This document shows, piece after piece, positions 46,390 to 53,991 of a DNA stretch of 64,000 nucleotides (position 1 is its first letter; the number at the start of each line of letters is the position of its first letter). The stretch lies in assembly GCA_964559125.1 (NCBI GenBank), contig CAZLGW010000015.1, positions 62,001-126,000 on the forward strand, in the 5' to 3' direction. The translations under genes and the position numbers were made by a program. Source of the stretch: Ravibacter sp964559125. Its GTDB lineage: Bacteria; Bacteroidota; Bacteroidia; Cytophagales; Spirosomataceae. The notes beneath the pieces were generated by a model. That model was not told the DNA's origin. It saw only the letters and a list, made by a program, of their open reading frames with translations, and made no database searches.

Positions 46390-47683
46390 GGAAGAAGATA
46401 TCCACAACCTGTATCACACAGGCTGCAATCATGATATTGTAGAACTGGCTATTGACCTGAAGGAGGTCAACCGAAGAATCTCGAAGGCCCTGAGCGATAT
46501 TTGGAACGGTGCCCGGCAGCTCCTAAACCCGGACATTTTCCAGGCAGAAGCAGAAAGTATGATCGATGCAGTCGAGGCGGGTTTTGGGATTGAATACAAT
46601 GCCAAAAACGCTGAATTTGCGCTGAAGCTACGGGAGAGCGGGCTTTGGTTCGCTGCCCGGAAAAGCTATAGCGAAGCGGCTGAACTGGCCGCGTTGCTTG
46701 ACTCCGGGAATGGCACAAAACGTCCGTGGTCGGAGTTCCTGGAACTGGCAAAGCCGATTGTAGGCAACTACAATAAACAATGGCTCAAGACCGAGTACAA
46801 TACTGCCGTCAGATCGGCCCGGATTGCCTCGCTATGGCAGGATATCCTGCTCACCAGGGAAACCTATCCAAATATAGAGTACATCCGAACCCGGGCAGCC
46901 AACCCGAGAGAGGCGCACCTAAAGTATGTAGGTATCATCCGGCCAATTGAAGACTTATTCTGGGATACTCACACACCGCCTCTTGATTACGGATGTCTAT
47001 GTTCTATCCGTAAGACCAGGAAGAAGGCAACCGCCATCCCGGAAAACCTGCCGGTCCCGCGCCGGGGGCTGGAAAACAACCCCGGAAAGTCTGGTGAACT
47101 ATTCACGGATGGCCATCCGTATGCACGAAGGGCAAGAGGCATAGAGAGGACATTAGAAGCAGAGTTTCGGCAGTTGGTTAGAAAAATGGGCCGATTTTAT
47201 CAAATGCAAACGCCTGGAAAAGGGACTATCCTGGTTCACCCTGGGGCTGAGAAAAACGGGTTGATGGAAAACATCCGGGCCGCTGTACGACTGATTGATG
47301 AACTGGGATTAAAAGTCAAAATACGCCCCACGATGCTCAACGAAGGAAAGCAGCCCGACTTCCTGATCGGAGAGAAGCTGGCGGATCTTAAGACACTCAA
47401 AAATGCGACTAATTTGAAAAACGCTATTCAAGGCCAGATAAAGAATGCCGGTAAGCAAAGTGCTCATACGGCCGTATTAGACTTTGCCGGATTCAGGCCC
47501 GGCAATCTTACCGTACAAGACGCGTTGCGCTCAGCCTTACAAACTTCCAGTAGCGGTAAAATGTATAACAACTCCGTTAAAGAGGTCATCATTCTGCACT
47601 CCGGGAAACCGATCAGGATATCAAGAAAGGAAGTAGAAGATTGGAGCTTTCAAAGCAAGTTAACCCCCTTAAAGCTACCATAG
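46364..47683 (+). CDS. MuF-type minor capsid protein with C-terminal PD-(D/E)xK nuclease-like toxin domain
   Basis: About 439 residues if entered by -1 frameshift from the portal; only the last 374 have an in-frame ATG (46559). N-terminal part: GLEEDIHNLYHTG and helical LAIDLKEVNRRISKAL, then the MuF core (WLKTEYNTAVRSARIASLWQ, NIEYIRTRAANPREAHLKYVGIIRPIEDLFWDTHTPPLDYGCLCSI). C-terminal ~150 residues (from TILVHPGAEKNGL) carry QPDFLIGEKLADLK, a PD-x-DxK nuclease motif, followed by IKNAGKQSAHTAVLDFAG, as in CdiA-type tRNA-nuclease toxin tips. MuF-toxin fusions are delivered with phage DNA. Confidence 0.78.
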   Translation, partial: RLSPDASGLEEDIHNLYHTGCNHDIVELAIDLKEVNRRISKALSDIWNGARQLLNPDIFQAEAESMIDAVEAGFGIEYNAKNAEFALKLRESGLWFAARKSYSEAAELAALLDSGNGTKRPWSEFLELAKPIVGNYNKQWLKTEYNTAVRSARIASLWQDILLTRETYPNIEYIRTRAANPREAHLKYVGIIRPIEDLFWDTHTPPLDYGCLCSIRKTRKKATAIPENLPVPRRGLENNPGKSGELFTDGHPYARRARGIERTLEAEFRQLVRKMGRFYQMQTPGKGTILVHPGAEKNGLMENIRAAVRLIDELGLKVKIRPTMLNEGKQPDFLIGEKLADLKTLKNATNLKNAIQGQIKNAGKQSAHTAVLDFAGFRPGNLTVQDALRSALQTSSSGKMYNNSVKEVIILHSGKPIRISRKEVEDWSFQSKLTPLKLP

Positions 47684-47720
47684 CCAGCACTTGCGTACTG
47701 GCTATCTCGCGGGGGGCGAG
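47680..47720 (+). terminator. Tandem hairpins after MuF gene
   Basis: An 8-bp stem (47680-47687 with 47698-47705) is immediately followed by CTCGC-GGGGG-GCGAG (47706-47720). No T-run, so this may be an mRNA stabiliser or attenuator rather than a full stop. Confidence 0.4.
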
Positions 47721-47769
47721 GATATACCTCACCCAACACAAAGGTACAACCATTTTTTGAATTAACAAC

Positions 47770-48291
47770 ATGTCACCAAAGCAGTTCAAGGAAGCAATCA
47801 AAAAAGCGACTCACTTTAAAGAGCGGATCTTGCCGGCGATCGTGGGCACTGAAGCGGAGAACCATTTCAAAGACTCCTTCCATAATGAGGGCTTCACTGA
47901 CAAAACACTCGAACCCTGGCAGGATGTTAAGCGACGTACCGATCCACGCCCGGGAAGCTCAAAGAGTGAACGAACACGGAAGATACTGACCGGCAAAACC
48001 GCTGACCTGGGAGAATCTATCCGTTGGGATGGCAACTACAACCAACTCGTCAAGATTCAGACGGACGTTGAGTACGCCCAGATCCACAATGAAGGCGGAA
48101 CCGTATCAGGAACTTACAGCGTAAGGGCGCACACGCGGACTGTGAAAGGCAAGACACAGAATGTAAAAGCCCACACTCGCAATGTAAACTACACCATGCC
48201 AAAGCGGCAGTTTATGGGCGAAAGCGCAGAGCTCGATAAAAAGATAGCAGATGCGATAGAGGAAGAGCTGGACAAAATTTTCAACGTTTAA
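47770..48291 (+). CDS. Phage virion morphogenesis protein (Mu gpG-like)
   Basis: 173 residues. SPKQFKEAIKKATHFKERILPAIVGTEAENHFKDSFHNEGFTDK and WQDVKRRTDP, GESIRW, YAQIHNEGGTV and MPKRQFMGESAELDKKIADAIEEELDKI are the hallmarks of the virion morphogenesis / gpG family. It aids head-tail joining. It follows the MuF gene, as in Mu (F then G). Confidence 0.85.
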   Translation: MSPKQFKEAIKKATHFKERILPAIVGTEAENHFKDSFHNEGFTDKTLEPWQDVKRRTDPRPGSSKSERTRKILTGKTADLGESIRWDGNYNQLVKIQTDVEYAQIHNEGGTVSGTYSVRAHTRTVKGKTQNVKAHTRNVNYTMPKRQFMGESAELDKKIADAIEEELDKIFNV

Positions 48292-48302
48292 ACACCATTT
48301 AA
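48286..48302. repeat. Dispersed TTTAAAC-type motif, copy c
   Basis: GTTTAAACACCATTTAA directly before the ATG of the next gene, overlapping the end of the gpG-like gene. Best example of the motif. Confidence 0.45.
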
Positions 48303-48782
48303 ATGCATAAAACCTATCGCACCATTGCCAAACACATTCGGAAAGAGCTGCCGGAAATAAGCTGGATCGACCGAGACAAAGGCCAGTTGAATGACCCTGG
48401 GAATTTCCACTCCATCATTACCCCCGGTCTGCTTCTGCATTTTGGGAACGTAACCTGGACGGGACTCGGAGGCGGCAGACAGCAGGGATTTACGACTATG
48501 CGCGCCAGCCTGATATTCAACCTACCACCGTCTACCTATGCCAGCCTGGATGATCCCCTGAAAGACTACCAGGAAAGCAATACGCTCTCGATGCGCCTGC
48601 ATGACACCTTAAAGACAATTTCCCTCATAGGTGAGCGCAGGGCAAGTGTTGACTACTTCACGCCACAATACTACGTCTGCGCAATGGACTACGACTGCGA
48701 GGTAATAGACACGGTGGAACTCTGCAAAATCCAAAAGCCAGCTCCCATTATTCAAGCAAAAATCAAACTACCAATTCAATGA
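48303..48782 (+). CDS. Head-tail joining protein (Mu gp37-like position)
   Basis: 159 residues. HKTYRTIAKHIRKELPEISWIDRDKGQLND opens it. DYFTPQYYVCAMDYDCEVIDTVEL closes it. The pattern of alternating strands suits neck or tail-terminator proteins of this slot. Its stop overlaps the spanin ATG by 4 bp. The family call rests on position more than on sequence. Confidence 0.55.
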   Translation: MHKTYRTIAKHIRKELPEISWIDRDKGQLNDPGNFHSIITPGLLLHFGNVTWTGLGGGRQQGFTTMRASLIFNLPPSTYASLDDPLKDYQESNTLSMRLHDTLKTISLIGERRASVDYFTPQYYVCAMDYDCEVIDTVELCKIQKPAPIIQAKIKLPIQ

Positions 48783-49210
48783 GATACCTTCTTTTTTTGG
48801 CCCTGACGGTGCTGATAACCAGCTGTACCACCTACAAAAAGTGTGCTGACAAGTTCAGTTCCACTTATACAGACAGCGTACGGGTTGTTGTGCCGGTCGC
48901 TGTTGTCGTTCCCCGTGATAGCGTAATAACCCGTGTAAAAACAGACACGACATACATCTACAAGGAAGTCCAACAGGGCCGCGCCAGGGTGATCCTGGAA
49001 CGCACTCCCATTGTGACAACGATCCAGGCCAAATGCGATACGGTGACGATCACCAGGGAAGTCCCTGTTATGGTTCCCCAGGAGGTGAGGGTATTCCGTG
49101 ACGACCCTGGCAAAGTACCCGGGTGGTACCGGGGTGCCTTCTGGTGGATGCTATTCGTCAACCTGGTGATAATGGGCCTCTTCTATTTTTTACACCAAAA
49201 ATCAAAATAA
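48779..49210 (+). CDS. Lipoprotein with C-terminal membrane helix, candidate unimolecular spanin
   Basis: 143 residues. N-terminal SPII signal YLLFLALTVLITSC puts the mature Cys at residue 16. The periplasmic part is beta-rich and Val/Thr-rich (RVVVPVAVVVPRDSVITRVKTDTTYIY). A C-terminal membrane segment (AFWWMLFVNLVIMGLFYFL, about 120-138) and basic end follow. An outer-membrane lipid anchor plus inner-membrane helix in one chain is the defining topology of u-spanins (T1 gp11 type). It overlaps the gene before it by 4 bp and the gene after by 1 bp. Confidence 0.7.
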   Translation: MRYLLFLALTVLITSCTTYKKCADKFSSTYTDSVRVVVPVAVVVPRDSVITRVKTDTTYIYKEVQQGRARVILERTPIVTTIQAKCDTVTITREVPVMVPQEVRVFRDDPGKVPGWYRGAFWWMLFVNLVIMGLFYFLHQKSK

Positions 49211-49563
49211 TGTATTCAAACCTGCGTCGAAATTTCGTGGAAGTGTGGCGAGGCGACACGTTTCACCGTGCCCTAAAAATAGAGGGGTATCCCCTCACGA
49301 TGGATACATCCATTGAAATGGATGTACGCGCACAGACCGACTTCACACCCAACCTTGTTTTACAATTCTCAACTGCCGACGGGACCATTACCATCGATCT
49401 GGACGAGGAAAACGGCGGCGGTTGGATCACACTGCGCATGCCTAAGGAAAGAATGCTCGTATCACCTGGCAAACACGTCTACGATTGCCGATTCCAGCAG
49501 GTAGATGAGCGGTACACCCTGTTTCATGGTCTATTCATTATCCAAAATAATACAACATCATGA
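49210..49563 (+). CDS. Fibre-associated phage protein (BppU-N-like)
   Basis: 117 residues from the ATG at 49210. NLRRNFVEVWRGDTFHRALKIEGYPLTMDTSIEMDVRAQ and SPGKHVYDCRFQQVDERYTLFHGLFIIQNN form a compact beta-sandwich domain like those at the base of fibres. It overlaps the following fibre gene by 4 bp, so it is probably its adaptor. No catalytic role seen. Confidence 0.6.
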   Translation: MYSNLRRNFVEVWRGDTFHRALKIEGYPLTMDTSIEMDVRAQTDFTPNLVLQFSTADGTITIDLDEENGGGWITLRMPKERMLVSPGKHVYDCRFQQVDERYTLFHGLFIIQNNTTS

Positions 49564-50699
49564 GCTGCATAAGACAAAATATTCGAATTACACAGTCAGG
49601 CCCGAGAGGAGAAAAAGGTGAACAAGGTGAGCAGGGGCCGCAGGGAGAGCAAGGCCCCCAGGGAATACAAGGAGAAAAGGGGAATACAGGACAAAAAGGG
49701 TTTTCTGGTTTTCCAGCTTCGTTTCCAGAGAATGCGAGAAAAGTTATAGCTTCTGAACTTACCGGCTCCGGGAAATGGTCCGGCGGGGTACTCGCCCCGA
49801 ATGGGAAGATCTACTGCATACCCTACAGCTCTCCCAATGTCCTGATCATTGACCCCGAGACGGATATTGCCGAACAAAACAGCATCACCGGGCTGGGAAG
49901 TGGATCAAAATGGTCAGGTGGGGTACTCGCACCTAATGGGAAGATCTATTGCTCACCTTATAGCTCTCCCAACATCCTGATCATCGACCCGGAAACAGAT
50001 ACCGCTGAACAGGTCAATATAGCCGGGGGCGCCACTACCGGAGGATGGTTTGGCGGGGTGCTTGCGCCCAATGGGAAGATCTATTTCATACCCCACCTCT
50101 CTCCCAATGTACTGATCATTGATCCCGAAACGGATACTGCCGAGCAGACCAGCATCACCGGGCTGGGAAGTGCAGCAAAATGGCATGGCGGGGTACTCGC
50201 ACCTAATGGGAAGATTTACTGCGTACCGCACAATTCTCCGAATGTCCTGATCATCGACCCGGAAACAGATACTGCCGAGCAAGCCAGCATCACCGGGCTC
50301 ACCGGGGACAATAAATGGCGGGGTGGAGAGCTCGCACCTAATGGTAAGATCTATTGCACACCTTATAGCTCTCCCAACATCCTTATCATCGACCCGGAAA
50401 GCAATACTACTGAGCAGATTGCTGTGTTTGTGGATCCTTCTAAATGGTCTGGCGGGGTGCTCGCGCCTAATGGGAAAATATATTGCGCTCCGTTCCTTTC
50501 CACCAAAGTACTGATCATCGACCCGGAAACAGATATAGCTGAGCAGAATAGCGGCAGCCCACCATATGGAACCTATTTTGGCGCAGTGCTTGCACCCAAT
50601 GGGAAGATTTATTTTATCCCATCTAACGCAACCACGGTTTTTTCTATCTCCACAGGCATACCCAAACTTGGTCCATGGATTTTACACTCTAACAACTAA
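49560..50699 (+). CDS. Collagen-like fibre with seven-repeat beta-propeller head
   Basis: 379 residues. A short collagen-like stretch (GEKGEQGEQGPQGEQGPQG) occupies about residues 18-50. Seven repeats of about 45 residues follow, each with GGVLAPNGKIYC-P-SSPNVLIIDPETD. Seven near-identical blades suggest a seven-bladed propeller as receptor-binding head. The repeats also differ little at DNA level, so recombination could shuffle blades. It precedes the DGR-diversified fibre in the same operon. Confidence 0.72.
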   Translation: MSCIRQNIRITQSGPRGEKGEQGEQGPQGEQGPQGIQGEKGNTGQKGFSGFPASFPENARKVIASELTGSGKWSGGVLAPNGKIYCIPYSSPNVLIIDPETDIAEQNSITGLGSGSKWSGGVLAPNGKIYCSPYSSPNILIIDPETDTAEQVNIAGGATTGGWFGGVLAPNGKIYFIPHLSPNVLIIDPETDTAEQTSITGLGSAAKWHGGVLAPNGKIYCVPHNSPNVLIIDPETDTAEQASITGLTGDNKWRGGELAPNGKIYCTPYSSPNILIIDPESNTTEQIAVFVDPSKWSGGVLAPNGKIYCAPFLSTKVLIIDPETDIAEQNSGSPPYGTYFGAVLAPNGKIYFIPSNATTVFSISTGIPKLGPWILHSNN

Positions 50700-50703
50700 T
50701 AAC

Positions 50704-52392
50704 ATGTATTGTGAAGAAGATGAAAATATAGGGGTCACCCCGGTCGGCCCCAAAGGCGACCGGGGCATCCAAGGCCCGCAGGGAGAGAAAGGCGATCAGG
50801 GAGAACAAGGCCCACAAGGAGAGCAGGGGCCGCAGGGTATCCAGGGACCAAAAGGCGATAAGGGTGATCAGGGAGAACAGGGAGTACAAGGTATCCAGGG
50901 GGTACAAGGAATACAGGGGCTGAAAGGTGACCAGGGAAACCAAGGCCCTCAGGGCGAACAAGGGCTACAGGGGCCACAAGGAGTCCAAGGAGAAACCGGA
51001 AAATCGGCCTATCAGGCTGCTGTAGATGGAGGCTATTCGAAAAGCGAAGAGGAGTTTGAAATTGAAATCGCAAATTCTGCCGCTAACGCTGCCGCTGCGC
51101 GCTACTGGGCATATATTTCGCTGCATGGAGAGCCTGCCTGGTATGGCGTAGAATACAATATATATGCCGCTACTCCCGCCCTCACCCGAATAGGCAATAT
51201 GAATCTGCATCGCCAGCTTCCGATTCAAAATAAACGAAAAGGCTGCCTGCTACTGGATAACGGCACAGTGAACTATTATTTAAGCCAGGCCGATTGGGGG
51301 GTTCAGGAAAATGGAGATAACGCACTTAGAGATGGCCAGGACGGGCAGGTCATGATAGAGCAGCCGGAGTTCTACATTCGATACGAAGCCGAAGGAGACA
51401 TTAATCGCGTCAAGATATCGGAATTCCCCCTGGAAGGGTTCACACGTAAAAAAAAATACTTCCGCGGCGCTTATGAAGCAGCACTTCATCGGCCGACCTC
51501 CAAGCTCGGCAGCGTAATAAACACTTCCGCAGAGTGGCGTGGGGGCAACAATAATGCCGCCTGGGATGAAACAGAAAAGACTCTTCTGGGGCGAGCGGCC
51601 ACTTCGATTTCACGGAACAATTTTCAGACTTACGCCAGAAACAGGGGAGCCGGTTGGGAAATGGAGTCTTTCGAATCGTGGGTTACTGACTACTGGCTCT
51701 ACATGATCGAATACGCCAACAGAAATTCACAACTTCCTGTCAATAATACATTAACAGTAGATGGATTTAAGCAGGGAGGGCTTGGGGATGGAGTCACAAA
51801 CCTAAACTCTACCGCATGGACAAACTGGAATAATCAATACTCATTTCTACCTATCGGTATAACTGACACGTTGGGAAATGGATCAGGAGAGATAGATTTT
51901 GAACTGCCGCCAGAATATGGTGTTTTAACAACAAGAGCAAATCGATGGAGGGGATTAGAAAACCCTTTCGGGCATATATGGAAATGGTTGAATGGTATCA
52001 ATGTACAAATTCAGGCAGATGGATATGCACAATCAGAATCCCGTGTTTACATATGTTCCGACCCTGCCTTGTGGTCAGGTTCTGGATATGACGGTTACGA
52101 TTATGTCGGGCTCCATATAAGAGATTCTGGATATATAGGAATAGTATCATTTTTACCCGACGGCGCTATAATACCGTTAATCGTAGCCTCTGTCGTAGGA
52201 AGCAGCAGCACATTCTTTTGTGATTATGTATATACGTCGAAGCCTGCGGATGGGGAGAGTCTTCGGGCATTAAGGGTGGGCGGTTCGGCGAGTACTGGTG
52301 CGAATGCGGGTCTCGGTTGCTCGCGCTCGAATAACGGCCCCTCGGCTTCGTATGCGAATTCCGGCTCCCGGCTCTGCTTTTTCCCGGCATAG
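50704..52392 (+). CDS. Collagen-like tail fibre with C-type-lectin-like, DGR-diversified C-terminus
   Basis: 562 residues from the ATG at 50704, which comes 4 bp after the previous stop. N-terminal 16 residues are followed by about 85 residues of Gly-X-Y repeats, a helical linker and a large C-terminal domain with GSVINTSAEWRGGNNNAAWDE, WLYMIEYANRNSQ, NPFGHIWKWLNGINVQ and GESLRALRVGGSAS, the CLec/FGE-like fold used by DGR target proteins. The last ~39 residues (up to GSRLCFFPA) lie in the variable repeat VR4, which matches TR1 downstream. It should be a receptor-binding protein able to change host range. Confidence 0.88.
   Translation: MYCEEDENIGVTPVGPKGDRGIQGPQGEKGDQGEQGPQGEQGPQGIQGPKGDKGDQGEQGVQGIQGVQGIQGLKGDQGNQGPQGEQGLQGPQGVQGETGKSAYQAAVDGGYSKSEEEFEIEIANSAANAAAARYWAYISLHGEPAWYGVEYNIYAATPALTRIGNMNLHRQLPIQNKRKGCLLLDNGTVNYYLSQADWGVQENGDNALRDGQDGQVMIEQPEFYIRYEAEGDINRVKISEFPLEGFTRKKKYFRGAYEAALHRPTSKLGSVINTSAEWRGGNNNAAWDETEKTLLGRAATSISRNNFQTYARNRGAGWEMESFESWVTDYWLYMIEYANRNSQLPVNNTLTVDGFKQGGLGDGVTNLNSTAWTNWNNQYSFLPIGITDTLGNGSGEIDFELPPEYGVLTTRANRWRGLENPFGHIWKWLNGINVQIQADGYAQSESRVYICSDPALWSGSGYDGYDYVGLHIRDSGYIGIVSFLPDGAIIPLIVASVVGSSSTFFCDYVYTSKPADGESLRALRVGGSASTGANAGLGCSRSNNGPSASYANSGSRLCFFPA
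52275..52382 (+). repeat. Variable repeat VR4 (fibre C-terminus), DGR target
   Basis: 108 bp aligned without gaps to TR1 at +170 bp. It differs at 16 positions, all of which are A in TR1. It ends with GGCTCCCGGCTCTGCTTTTTC, an IMH-like tract also found at VR1-VR3. Confidence 0.92.
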
Positions 52393-52399
52393 TAACAAA

Positions 52400-52413
52400 A
52401 CCGCGTGAGCGGT
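52400..52413 (+). other. Small hairpin between VR4 and TR1
   Basis: ACCGC-GTGA-GCGGT, 5-bp stem with a tetraloop, 18 bp after VR4. BPP-1-type DGRs need a hairpin just downstream of the target IMH, so this is a candidate target-site element. Confidence 0.45.
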
Positions 52414-52444
52414 CGAAAATATTGGGCGGTCTGCTCTTGGTTCT

Positions 52445-52552
52445 GGTAGGCGGTTCGGCGAATAATGGTGCGAATGCGGGTCTCAGTTGCTCGAACTCGA
52501 ATAACAGCCCCTCGAATACGAATGCGAATACCAGCTCCCAGCTAAGCTTTTT
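52445..52552 (+). repeat. Template repeat TR1 for the fibre gene
   Basis: 108 bp with 27 adenines, 16 of which are substituted in VR4 (to G, C or T). In the VR reading frame it reads many Asn (AAT/AAC) codons: AA-N-N-G-A-N style. The surrounding 52393-52668 gap holds no convincing gene; the short open frame over TR1 is an artefact of its relation to VR4. It is far from and opposite in strand to the RT gene. Confidence 0.9.
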
Positions 52553-52668
52553 TTTGGAGCGGAAGCCTTGCCACTCGGCAAAAAATCACGCAAAATCAAA
52601 CCGGTGTTGGTAGAGTTATAGTCGAACACTCCGGATTGAAAAAGCAGAAACCTTTAAAAACACGAAAA

Positions 52669-53073
52669 ATGAAATCTTTTGCAGACAATCATCCCGGATC
52701 CGTTACTGATCTCGGCGACGGAACTTATTATGTAAACTCGAATATAGAAGAACTTATAGACGAAGAAACGGGCAGGACGTATTTCCGGTATGACGTTGAT
52801 TTACATTACTGGCCCATTCCCCCGATCGTACCAGAGGAAGTTTACGCCTGGCGGCTCAGGTTAAGCACTCAGATTGCCGGGCTAAAGCCGTCTATTGACG
52901 GCCTGCTCGACCAGCTTACCGAGCCGGAAAAGACCGTAGCAAAAGAAGCCTGGAACGCGGGGGTAACGATCCGCAGGGATTCGCCGCTTGTCGGTCAGTT
53001 GGCAGCAGCCCTGGGCCTGTCTTCCGAGCAGGTTGACGAGCTTTTTGTTCAGGCGAATGCTATTGAAATATGA
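52669..53073 (+). CDS. Putative fibre-assembly or accessory protein after TR1
   Basis: 134 residues from the ATG at 52669. The N-terminal half is beta-rich (GDGTYYVNSNIEELIDEETGRTYFRYDV). The C-terminal half is helical (PEEVYAWRLRLSTQIAGLKPSIDGLLDQL, VGQLAAALGLSSEQVDELF). Genes right after fibres often encode fibre-assembly chaperones, and the helical domain recalls XkdW/fibre-assembly ends. Its nearness to TR1 also makes a DGR accessory role possible, but it does not look like Avd. Confidence 0.6.
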   Translation: MKSFADNHPGSVTDLGDGTYYVNSNIEELIDEETGRTYFRYDVDLHYWPIPPIVPEEVYAWRLRLSTQIAGLKPSIDGLLDQLTEPEKTVAKEAWNAGVTIRRDSPLVGQLAAALGLSSEQVDELFVQANAIEI

Positions 53074-53411
53074 AACTACGGAAAGTTTATAGCGATGATA
53101 AGCCTACCCGGTTTGAGCTTGTCGAAGATTATTGTTTTCGACACCTCAACGGCGAAATAATTCGAATACCAGCCGGATACAGGTCTGATTTTGCCAGTGT
53201 GCCCCGTTTACTATGGTGGTTCATCCCACCGCATGGATTCAGCGCAGAGCCTTCTGTTATCCATGATTACCTGTACGACAACCAGATAAGCACCCGGCTC
53301 GATGCAGATTTAAAGTTTTACAGGGACCTGTATCCGGTTTTGCCAAAATGGCAATCATTACTAATGTTCATTACTGTGCGGCTCTTTGCTAAAAGATGGT
53401 GGGATACTTAA
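53070..53411 (+). CDS. DUF1353 phage protein
   Basis: 113 residues with the DUF1353 core (GEIIRIPAGYRSDFASVPRLLWWFIPPHG, then SVIHDYLYD). This family of unknown function is common near tail-fibre or lysis genes of phages. It overlaps the preceding gene by 4 bp and ends right before a terminator. Confidence 0.82.
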   Translation: MKLRKVYSDDKPTRFELVEDYCFRHLNGEIIRIPAGYRSDFASVPRLLWWFIPPHGFSAEPSVIHDYLYDNQISTRLDADLKFYRDLYPVLPKWQSLLMFITVRLFAKRWWDT

Positions 53412-53416
53412 ACGAA

Positions 53417-53444
53417 ACACCCGGCAGGAAAGTTTGCCGGGTGT
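53417..53444. terminator. Bidirectional terminator between plus-strand late block and minus-strand middle genes
   Basis: Perfect 10-bp stem (53417-53426 with 53435-53444) and 8-nt loop. It sits between two converging genes. An A-run is at 53463-53470 and an ACTATAATACTATGC stretch follows. Confidence 0.78.
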
Positions 53445-53470
53445 CTACTATAATACTATGCTTAAAAAAA

Positions 53471-53683
53471 TTACATATTTGCATATTTACCCCTGCAAAA
53501 AACGATATCCTCTATTGTTACCCTGGAAAGAGCGTATTTTTTCTCAAGCTGCACGACGATATAGTCCAACCGATACCCCTTGTTATAAATTTCCAGGTAT
53601 TCGGCGCGTATCGCCTTATTCCTTGCCTTAAGGCGCTCCTCTCTTGTTGTTGGGGATTGACTCACTAACATCTCATTTTTCAT
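53471..53683 (-). CDS. Small HTH-like phage regulator (Mor/C-like?)
   Basis: 70 residues. AIRAEYLEIYNKGYRLDYIVVQLEKKYALSRVTIEDIV is an amphipathic HTH-type segment resembling small regulators of Bacteroidota elements and the C-terminal part of Mor/C activators. It is the last gene of the minus-strand early/middle operon, where Mu encodes mor and C. A role in switching on late genes is an inference from position. Confidence 0.5.
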   Translation of the reverse strand: MKNEMLVSQSPTTREERLKARNKAIRAEYLEIYNKGYRLDYIVVQLEKKYALSRVTIEDIVFCRGKYANM

Positions 53684-53945
53684 TTATATCCTGTAATGCA
53701 AGTTCTAACGCTTTATCGATGTCATAATGATATACAACGTAGAACCCTACCGGGCTATCGGGATAAAACTGTATCCTGATAATTGTGTCACGTCGAATCA
53801 TTTCTAAAAACACATCCGGATCAATATCCTGTTGATCTTCTTCTGAAATCCACTTATCTACCGTTGAATAGCTACCTTTATGATGGTTGATCGAAATTTC
53901 GATTTCTGACTTACAAGAGGAAATCAATTCTTTTAGCTTTTCCAT
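53673..53945 (-). CDS. Phage protein of unknown function (middle operon)
   Basis: 90 residues, mixed alpha/beta (EKLKELISSCKSEIEISINH, IRIQFYPDSPVGFYVVYHYD). It overlaps the next gene by 11 bp. No known family. Part of the minus-strand operon shared with the DGR RT. Confidence 0.55.
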   Translation of the reverse strand: MEKLKELISSCKSEIEISINHHKGSYSTVDKWISEEDQQDIDPDVFLEMIRRDTIIRIQFYPDSPVGFYVVYHYDIDKALELALQDINEK

Positions 53946-53991
53946 AGTACAAATTTACTTTATTTCGGTAAGGGAACCAGGAAGTATTTCC

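Noticed and set aside
49600..51000. Repetitive DNA as a possible CRISPR array
   Set aside because: The repeats are in-frame collagen Gly-X-Y codons and propeller blades, without unique spacers of even length.
52422..52613. 63-residue open frame over TR1
   Set aside because: It only mirrors the VR4 frame in the template repeat and has no independent gene features.
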